This document shows, one piece after another, positions 1 through 4,924 of a stretch of DNA of 6,471 nucleotides. The notes beneath the pieces were generated by a model, which had not been told where the DNA came from, searched no databases, and saw only the letters and a list, made by a program, of their open reading frames with translations. Each line of letters begins with the position of its first letter. Position 1 is the stretch's first letter. The position numbers were made by a program, and so were the translations under genes. Origin of the DNA: Bacteroidetes bacterium UBA6063 (GTDB lineage: Bacteria; Bacteroidota; Bacteroidia; NS11-12g; UBA9320); the NCBI GenBank assembly GCA_002428905.1, contig DIYD01000203.1, forward strand, positions 1 through 6,471. The letters are read 5' to 3'.

Positions 1-2898
1 ACCTTTCAAATAAAATTTGGTCAGTACGACAATTTCCCCACCAGTTCGGATGGTTTGGCCATTGACGATGTCCTGTTTTATGAAGCGACATTAAGTACCA
101 ATCAATTCACCTATGCGTGGGTCTCAGGTCCTACAACAAAAACATATTCCGGATTATCGGAAAACTCGTATCAGGTTGATGTAACCAGTTCTGAGGGGTG
201 CATGTACAGCGGCACCAAACTCATCGAAGAACCGGAAAAGAAATCTGTAACCATTGACACTTTCGTCTATAATTCCATGGTTTCGCCTAGCGGTAAATAT
301 ACCTGGACGACCTCTGGACTGAAACGTGATACAGTAACAACGGCGAATGGGTGCGACAGTTTCCTGCGCTATAATTTGGTCATCGTGACCCAACTTTTTG
401 TGGACGCAGGTAAATCGTCTTCCGGAGATGGAGACACCTGGGGCACGGCTTACAAAACCCTAAATGAGGCGATCGACTCAGGTAATGCGCGTAACAATCC
501 CGTTGAGATCTGGGTTAAATCCGGAACATATTACCCGGGCGGACAATCGCATTCCAACCGCGATTCCACGTTCTTAATCACAAATCCGGCATTGCACATT
601 TTAGGCGGATTTTCAGGTGTAGAAACCAGTTCAGATCAGCGAAATAGCACCGTTAACCCTACAATACTGTGTGGTGATATTGGTGTTGCCAACGATTCAA
701 CCGACAACTCGTATCACATCATGGTTTGTATGCCGCGATCATTCGCTGGGTTTTATCTCGGAGGAGAAACAGACGGAGACATTGAGGATTTTGCCATTCT
801 AATCGACGGTTTTACGTTTAAAGACGGTAACGCTGGTGGGAGTACAAAAAAAGCTTACTCGGGTAACGACGTTTATCAAAATGTTGGAGGAGCCATGGTG
901 GTTTACAACAGCACAAGCAGTCCGGCGTTCTTTTTCATTCGCAATTGCCATTTCGAAAACAACTACGGCGATTACGGTGCTGGAATCTATTGCACTGCTG
1001 ATCAATACCAGGAGTGTTATCCGTACATCATTTCAAACACGTTCCAGCGAAACACATCCACCTACGGTGTGATTTACAATAGTGCATCGAACTTTAACGA
1101 GGTTAGCCCGTTGATCTTGAACTGTGTTTTCGACCAGAATACCAGTCTGACTTCCGGTGCCGCCATTTTTAATTACGCATACACAGGAGAAAGCTATCCT
1201 GGTATTTTTAACTGTGTTTTTAACAGCAATCAAGCCGCTACGCATGGTGGCGCGATTTATAACAATGGTTATGTAGGCGAATGTAGTCCAACAATTGAAG
1301 GCTGTACCTTCACCAAAAACAACTCTGGGAATACAGGCGGAGCTATTTATAATTTTGGTAACTCCGGAACATGCGAACCGGAGATATACAATTCAATTTT
1401 CTATGGCAATACATACGCGAATGTTTCCAATCATAAATTCAGTGAGTTCTATAATTCAAGTGCATTTCCATCTTTCTACAGCAGTTCGCTGCAGCGCGCA
1501 AGTTCTACATACACCAGCACTACAATGAACGCCCTTGGTGGTAGTGACAACATTTTTGCAACAAATCCTGGATTTGAGAATATGAATGATCCGGATGGAG
1601 CCGATGGAATCTGGCGTACCGGTGATGATGGTTTACGACTTGCCAGTAACAGTGTTTTAATAAATAAAGGATCAAACTTTGAGAGTTTCGGTTCAGATAT
1701 TTTGTGGAATGAACGAGACGACTCTTCCGACCTTGGCGCATATGAGTTTGTGCAGTGTGGGTTAAACGTTAAACTGGCAACAAGCGCTACAACTCATACG
1801 GCAACACATGCCATTAATGATGGGGACTGGACGTGTTATTGTAACAGCGATAATGAGCTACTCCTTGCACTTGATACAAATGGAACCGGAGCCGTAATCA
1901 CACCCGGACAGGTTCAACTTTACATCGGAAATCCATCTACATTAAGTTATAACTCAGCAGGTGGATTGATATCCAATCCAGATGGAGGCGTGATTCTCGA
2001 ACGACGTTGGGATGTAAACCCAACGACACAACCAACCGCAGATGTAGGCGTGCAATATTTCTATACCTATGATGAGTACAACGATATTGTTTCGGCCATG
2101 GCATCTCTGACTTCCCCAACGACAGTGTCTTCGCCGAGTCAATTGCAGTTTTATAAGGTTACCGGTGGATCTACTGCTACCTTTCCGAATCCACACGACG
2201 CAGGTGTAACGGGTATAGTTCTTTCAAATTCTACGGTGGCTTCTACAACAACCTGGGTGGCCGGTGTTCATGGAGTGCAAGACCACAGTGCCGAGTATAA
2301 AGTATCTGCCTTCTCGGGTGGTGGTGGCGGCGGTGGTGCTGGCTCTGCCCCACTTCCGGTAGATATGATCCGATTTGTTGCCAAATCGGCATCTAACCAT
2401 ACGGCTCAATTGGAATGGGTAACGGCATCTGAGTTGAACAACTCTCATTTTATCGTAGAACGTAGTTATGATGCGCAAGAATTTGAGACGATCACACACG
2501 TCCAGGGAAATGGTACAGTTAATCACTTAAGTGAATATGCTTATCTCGACAATACGATTAATCCGTCTGAGCATACGGTATACTACCGCCTTATACAGGT
2601 CGATTATGACGGTACAACATCTACAAGCTTGATACGAAAAGTGGATTTTGAAGATGTGCATGTGCTGGCTACAACCAAAGCATACCCAAATCCGACCAGC
2701 GATTTTGCAACAGTCCAATTCGCACTAGATGAAGAAACAGAAACACACCGCGTGGTTGTTGCGGATAACATCGGACGCGTGGTCTTTAAAACTTCAACGG
2801 CTCAACCTCAACTTGATATAGACTTCACCTCAATGCCAACAGGCATCTATTTTATTACCATCGATGATAAAGAAACCTTGAAGCTGATTCGCCATTAA
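1..2898 (+). CDS. T9SS-sorted modular surface protein with beta-helix (5' end missing)
   Basis: The frame is open from base 1, so the start lies upstream; 965 residues are visible before TAA. Domains, numbered from base 1: a jelly-roll or MAM-like end (about 1-30, motif DGLAIDDVLF); a SprB-like repeat (36-78, ending EEP); a GCDS-type module (83-129); a beta-helix entry (VDAG...GTYYPG, from 132); six 30-residue beta-helix rungs (296-475) and a closing DLGAYEF (577-583); an unnamed beta-rich domain (584-772); seven glycines (773-779); an FnIII-like domain opening LPVDM (785) and containing YYRLIQVDYDG (861-871); and a type A sorting domain from YPNPTSD (895) to LKLIRH at the end. By family knowledge this sorting domain directs export through the T9SS, after Sec transport, and attachment to the cell surface or release. 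The unseen N-terminus should carry a signal peptide. Beta-helix rungs can bind or cleave polysaccharide, but I see no lyase or hydrolase active site, so an adhesin-like role is an inference. The secretion call is strong; the function is open. Confidence 0.93.
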   Translation, partial: TFQIKFGQYDNFPTSSDGLAIDDVLFYEATLSTNQFTYAWVSGPTTKTYSGLSENSYQVDVTSSEGCMYSGTKLIEEPEKKSVTIDTFVYNSMVSPSGKYTWTTSGLKRDTVTTANGCDSFLRYNLVIVTQLFVDAGKSSSGDGDTWGTAYKTLNEAIDSGNARNNPVEIWVKSGTYYPGGQSHSNRDSTFLITNPALHILGGFSGVETSSDQRNSTVNPTILCGDIGVANDSTDNSYHIMVCMPRSFAGFYLGGETDGDIEDFAILIDGFTFKDGNAGGSTKKAYSGNDVYQNVGGAMVVYNSTSSPAFFFIRNCHFENNYGDYGAGIYCTADQYQECYPYIISNTFQRNTSTYGVIYNSASNFNEVSPLILNCVFDQNTSLTSGAAIFNYAYTGESYPGIFNCVFNSNQAATHGGAIYNNGYVGECSPTIEGCTFTKNNSGNTGGAIYNFGNSGTCEPEIYNSIFYGNTYANVSNHKFSEFYNSSAFPSFYSSSLQRASSTYTSTTMNALGGSDNIFATNPGFENMNDPDGADGIWRTGDDGLRLASNSVLINKGSNFESFGSDILWNERDDSSDLGAYEFVQCGLNVKLATSATTHTATHAINDGDWTCYCNSDNELLLALDTNGTGAVITPGQVQLYIGNPSTLSYNSAGGLISNPDGGVILERRWDVNPTTQPTADVGVQYFYTYDEYNDIVSAMASLTSPTTVSSPSQLQFYKVTGGSTATFPNPHDAGVTGIVLSNSTVASTTTWVAGVHGVQDHSAEYKVSAFSGGGGGGGAGSAPLPVDMIRFVAKSASNHTAQLEWVTASELNNSHFIVERSYDAQEFETITHVQGNGTVNHLSEYAYLDNTINPSEHTVYYRLIQVDYDGTTSTSLIRKVDFEDVHVLATTKAYPNPTSDFATVQFALDEETETHRVVVADNIGRVVFKTSTAQPQLDIDFTSMPTGIYFITIDDKETLKLIRH
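247..390 (+). repeat. GCDS-type surface module, single copy in gene 1
   Basis: Residues 83-129 of the first protein read VTIDTF, then SPSGKYTWTTSG, then RDTVTTANGCDS and a closing beta strand. The order SPSGK, W, TTSG, DT, GCDS and a hydrophobic strand matches the tandem modules at the end of the window. This copy is more diverged: it lacks the first cysteine (CDTY is replaced by VYNSM) and has an extra residue between SPSGK and TW. Modules of this type are frequent in secreted Bacteroidota proteins; their ligand is not known to me. Confidence 0.75.
886..1425 (+). repeat. Six-rung parallel beta-helix ladder, 90-base period
   Basis: Six units begin at 886, 976, 1066, 1156, 1246 and 1336, exactly 90 bases (30 residues) apart. 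Each opens with a G-x-A/G-I-Y/F-N-like strand (GGAMVVYN, GAGIYC, GVIYN, GAAIFN, GGAIYNN, GGAIYNF). Most continue with a P, then a C/S-x-F or N-x-F strand followed by N (for example NCVFDQN, NCVFNSN, GCTFTKN). This is the pattern of right-handed parallel beta-helix proteins and resembles the chlamydial polymorphic membrane protein repeat (GGAI ... F..N). The strict spacing suggests one 30-residue coil, or coil and a half, duplicated in series. DNA identity between units is low, so the duplication is old. Confidence 0.85.
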
Positions 2899-2921
2899 TT
2901 GTACCCCAATGTAATGGGTAG

Positions 2922-2971
2922 ATAAGAAAATGGTCCCGAAATTCACCGTTCGTCTTTGATCATTTTCTTAT
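2922..2971 (+). terminator. Candidate terminator hairpin after gene 1
   Basis: Bases 2922-2935 pair with 2958-2971 in a 14-pair stem with one G-U pair; the core is the perfect inverted repeat taagaaaatg / cattttctta. Inside the loop, cgaa (2937-2940) can pair with ttcg (2949-2952). The stem is AT-rich and is followed by a T-rich stretch (tttacatattt) rather than a clean T run. It lies 23 bases past the stop codon, the usual place for a terminator. The A and T tracts could allow it to work on both strands, but no minus-strand gene ends here. Confidence 0.5.
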
Positions 2972-3002
2972 TTACATATTTCCACATTGTTTACCAGTTT
3001 AA

Positions 3003-3032
3003 TTGCGAAGCCTCCAGCTTCGCTTATTTTTG
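3003..3032 (+). promoter_or_regulatory. Bacteroidota-type promoter for the isomerase-hydrolase operon, overlapping a hairpin
   Basis: TTG at 3003-3005 and TATTTTTG at 3025-3032 match the known Bacteroidota boxes (-33 TTG, -7 TAnnTTTG), with a 19-base spacer inside the usual 17-23 range. Transcription would start near 3038 and leave a leader of only about 13 bases before the ATG at 3051. The spacer is mostly a perfect hairpin: gcgaagc (3005-3011), five-base loop, gcttcgc (3017-3023), followed by TTATTTTT. It therefore also looks like an intrinsic terminator, and one element may both end upstream transcription and start the operon. The box match is seen in the sequence; activity is inferred. 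Confidence 0.6.
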
Positions 3033-3050
3033 CTGAAAGATCGATACAAG

Positions 3051-3659
3051 ATGAAAAAACTGATTGCGCTTAGCCTTATCTTTGCCGCGGTTTCGTGTGG
3101 AAGCCCTTATAAAAAGATTATAAAAGCATTGGATTTACAAGACGGATTATACGCAGAGTTGATTACCTCTAAGGGTAATATCTACATTAAATTAGAGCCG
3201 ACATTGGCTCCGAATACCACAGCGAACTTTGTTGGTTTAGCAGAGGGACTTATCGAAAACAACGCAAAAAAGATTGGTGAACCCTATTTCGATGGATTGG
3301 TGTTCCACCGGGTGGTGCCTAACTTCGTTATTCAGGGAGGAGACCCAATGGGCACAGGTTACGGCGGACCGGGTTACCGTTTTGCAACAGAGGTACACGG
3401 TGAGTTAAAACACGACAAAGCAGGTACGGTTGCCATGGCCAACTCAGGACCCGATACGAATGGCAGTCAATTCTATATTACCCACACACCTACGCCACAC
3501 TTAGACGGAGGTTATAATGTATTCGGTTACGTTGTAGAAGGTATGGAAGTGGTAAATAGCATTGCACAAGGTGATACTATTGACAAGGTCAACATCATTC
3601 GCGTTGGGAAAGACGCTAAGGACTTCGATGCTGCGGAGACCTTCAAAAAACTAAATTAG
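3051..3659 (+). CDS. Lipoprotein cyclophilin-type peptidyl-prolyl cis-trans isomerase
   Basis: This 202-residue protein should catalyse cis-trans isomerisation of X-Pro bonds and so assist folding of exported proteins. MKKLIALSLIFAAVSCGS is a lipoprotein signal with a lipobox ending at Cys16; the mature protein should be membrane-anchored, facing the periplasm or outer membrane. The cyclophilin domain spans about residues 32-185. FHRVVPNFVIQGGDP (85-99) carries the catalytic-type Arg87 and Gln95; MANSGPDTNGSQFYIT (129-144) and LDGGYNVFGYV (151-161) form the rest of the pocket. By my alignment the human CypA Trp121 and His126 positions are His150 and Tyr155, as in many bacterial members. Start choice: ATG 3051 gives a clean signal peptide, whereas an in-frame TTG at 3003 would add 16 non-signal residues and lie in the promoter. 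No Shine-Dalgarno sequence is seen, as is usual in this phylum. It overlaps the next gene by one base. The family is certain; the client proteins are unknown. Confidence 0.95.
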   Translation: MKKLIALSLIFAAVSCGSPYKKIIKALDLQDGLYAELITSKGNIYIKLEPTLAPNTTANFVGLAEGLIENNAKKIGEPYFDGLVFHRVVPNFVIQGGDPMGTGYGGPGYRFATEVHGELKHDKAGTVAMANSGPDTNGSQFYITHTPTPHLDGGYNVFGYVVEGMEVVNSIAQGDTIDKVNIIRVGKDAKDFDAAETFKKLN

Positions 3660-4504
3660 TGAATACATTTTCTGAAGAATTGGTTATCGGTGGTTCGAGA
3701 GAGCTTCCCATAAGCTTTGATGTAACGTTTAATGCAACTAAACGAGATGCACCTGTGGCCATTTTTTGCCATGGATTTAAGGGGTTTAAAGACTGGGGAG
3801 CCTGGAATCTGGCAGCTACGACAATGGCAGAGGCCGGTATATTCGTGATTAAAATGAACTTCTCCCACAATGGTGTCATGCACAACGACCTATCCAACAT
3901 CAAAGATGCTGAAGCCTTTGGCAAGAACAACTTTAGTATAGAGTTGGATGATTTAGGATTGATGCTGGATTGGGTAACCGATGAAAACGAGGAAGAATAT
4001 CGGCACTACTTAGATCCGGAAAACATCACGTTGATTGGACATAGTCGTGGTGCAGCAACGGTGCTCCTAAAAACCATGGAAGACCAGCGCGTTCAACAGG
4101 TGGTTACCTGGGCAGGAGCTTTCAATATGAAACGCTATGTGGAGATGGAAGACGATGTTACCTGGCAAGAACGAGGGTATGTAGAAGTTAAGAATGGAAG
4201 AACAGGCGACGTCTACCCCATTGGATACCAGTTCCGTCAGGATTATCTTAACAATACTGAACGCCTTGACCTGCAGGCTCAAATCAAGAATATCGATCAG
4301 TCGCTACTACTAATACATGGCGATAACGATACAGTGGCACCGATTTCCAACAGTAAGAAAATCAATGCGGTGGTGGCGCATTCGCTGTTCCTGGAATTGG
4401 AAGGCGATCACGTTTTTGGAGCTTCACACCCCTGGGAGTCGGATGTAATGCCAGAAGATTTGGAAGATGTAGTTAATGAGACCATTGAGTTTATCGGTCT
4501 CTAA
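3659..4504 (+). CDS. Alpha/beta hydrolase, substrate unknown
   Basis: This 281-residue soluble protein has no signal peptide or membrane segment and is probably cytoplasmic. The alpha/beta hydrolase plan is clear: strand plus oxyanion-loop HGF (38-40, in AIFCHGFKGFKDWG), nucleophile elbow GHSRG with Ser129, HGDND with Asp224, and GDHVFG with His251 as the likely triad histidine. Residues 140-215 form a variable lid or cap. The build resembles small esterase, S33-like or dienelactone-hydrolase-like enzymes, but the sequence does not decide between ester, thioester and peptide substrates. The GTG start shares its G with the TAG stop of the isomerase gene (TAGTG), which implies one transcript and probably coupled translation. 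An in-frame TTG at 3680 is the next possible start, but it would remove the first seven residues and leave a gap between the genes. The family is sure, the reaction is not. Confidence 0.93.
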   Translation: MNTFSEELVIGGSRELPISFDVTFNATKRDAPVAIFCHGFKGFKDWGAWNLAATTMAEAGIFVIKMNFSHNGVMHNDLSNIKDAEAFGKNNFSIELDDLGLMLDWVTDENEEEYRHYLDPENITLIGHSRGAATVLLKTMEDQRVQQVVTWAGAFNMKRYVEMEDDVTWQERGYVEVKNGRTGDVYPIGYQFRQDYLNNTERLDLQAQIKNIDQSLLLIHGDNDTVAPISNSKKINAVVAHSLFLELEGDHVFGASHPWESDVMPEDLEDVVNETIEFIGL

Positions 4505-4619
4505 TTAGATAACCAGGGAATAACTCGAAAGCGCTTTACAATCAAGCCTTAGGTTTAGAGACAATTGATATCAGCTCAGGATACACAAATTGTCCACATT
4601 CAAGGGTTGATTCGGAATT

Positions 4620-4670
4620 CCACCAAAGTTAAGCCAGTAGTAATTGGAACTACAATTTCTGGTGGTTTTT
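4620..4670 (+). terminator. Long hairpin with T tract, probable terminator of the operon
   Basis: ccacca (4620-4625) pairs with tggtgg (4660-4665), directly followed by TTTTT (4666-4670). The stem continues as aagtt (4626-4630) with aattt (4654-4658), with C4659 bulged and one G-U pair. After an internal loop, gtag (4637-4640) pairs with ctac (4650-4653) around a nine-base loop. A stem with a GC-rich base and an adjoining T run is the form of an intrinsic terminator. It sits 116 bases past the hydrolase stop, which is rather far, so it could instead be the 3' end of a small RNA. Confidence 0.5.
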
Positions 4671-4753
4671 ATGCCATTCACCTCTGTTATTGTTCTATTA
4701 TTCTTCAAGTGAGAAGTCAACAAGTTATTGGATATTATGTTGTTATACTTAAA

Positions 4754-4779
4754 TTGCATCACACTGATTCATACTTTTG
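4754..4779 (+). promoter_or_regulatory. Weak promoter candidate for the last gene
   Basis: TACTTTTG at 4772-4779 matches the Bacteroidota -7 box TAnnTTTG. The nearest TTG upstream is at 4754-4756, a spacer of only 15 bases, shorter than the usual 17-23. If used, transcription would start near 4786 and leave a leader of about 139 bases containing two short hairpins. It is the only full -7 match I found between the hairpin at 4620-4670 and the ATG at 4925. Confidence 0.3.
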
Positions 4780-4924
4780 AACGGTAAAATCGCATAGTAG
4801 TAGTCATCATGTTTCTATTCCGAGCACATCGCTCCTTACATTATTATGATAAATGCCATGGTTCTCATGGTCTATTGCTATGCCAACTGAAAACTGGTTT
4901 AAACAATTTATCTAATAATTTACA

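Larger units (their letters stand above)
4505..4924 (+). other. 420-base non-coding gap
   Basis: No convincing gene lies here. The longest open frame (4565-4780, 71 codons) lacks an ATG start, has an odd composition (isoleucine, histidine and tyrosine rich) and resembles no family I know. The stretch is visibly more AT-rich than the genes around it. It holds the long hairpin with a T tract at 4620-4670, a weak promoter-like pair at 4754-4779, and short hairpins: gagc/gctc at 4822-4834 and ccatg/catgg at 4856-4870. The last 30 bases before the ATG at 4925 are AT-rich without a Shine-Dalgarno sequence, as expected in this phylum. It could hold a small RNA or an untranslated leader. Confidence 0.6.

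Noticed and set aside
55..57. TTG as the start of the first gene
   Set aside because: The frame is open to base 1, the residues before it (FQIKFGQYDN...) continue a recognisable domain, and no signal peptide follows the TTG. The gene is cut by the window.
2224..2526. 100-codon minus-strand open frame
   Set aside because: It lies opposite a well-supported coding region; its runs of arginine and threonine are antisense reading of glycine and other codons, with no domain.
2902..2920. Small hairpin taccc/gggta just after gene 1
   Set aside because: It has only five pairs with a nine-base loop and no T tract; the larger stem at 2922-2971 is a better terminator candidate.
3003..3050. TTG start adding 16 residues to the isomerase
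   Set aside because: The extension would put non-signal residues before a perfect lipoprotein signal, and it lies in the promoter and hairpin.
3643..3930. 95-codon minus-strand open frame across the isomerase-hydrolase junction
   Set aside because: It overlaps two firm genes on the other strand and has no recognisable motif or start context.
4528..4537. Ten-base palindrome aaagcgcttt after the hydrolase gene
   Set aside because: It is short, has no loop and no T tract, and has no known site match; it could be chance.
4565..4780. 71-codon open frame in the gap
   Set aside because: It has no ATG start, no family resemblance and an odd composition, and it contains the terminator-like hairpin.
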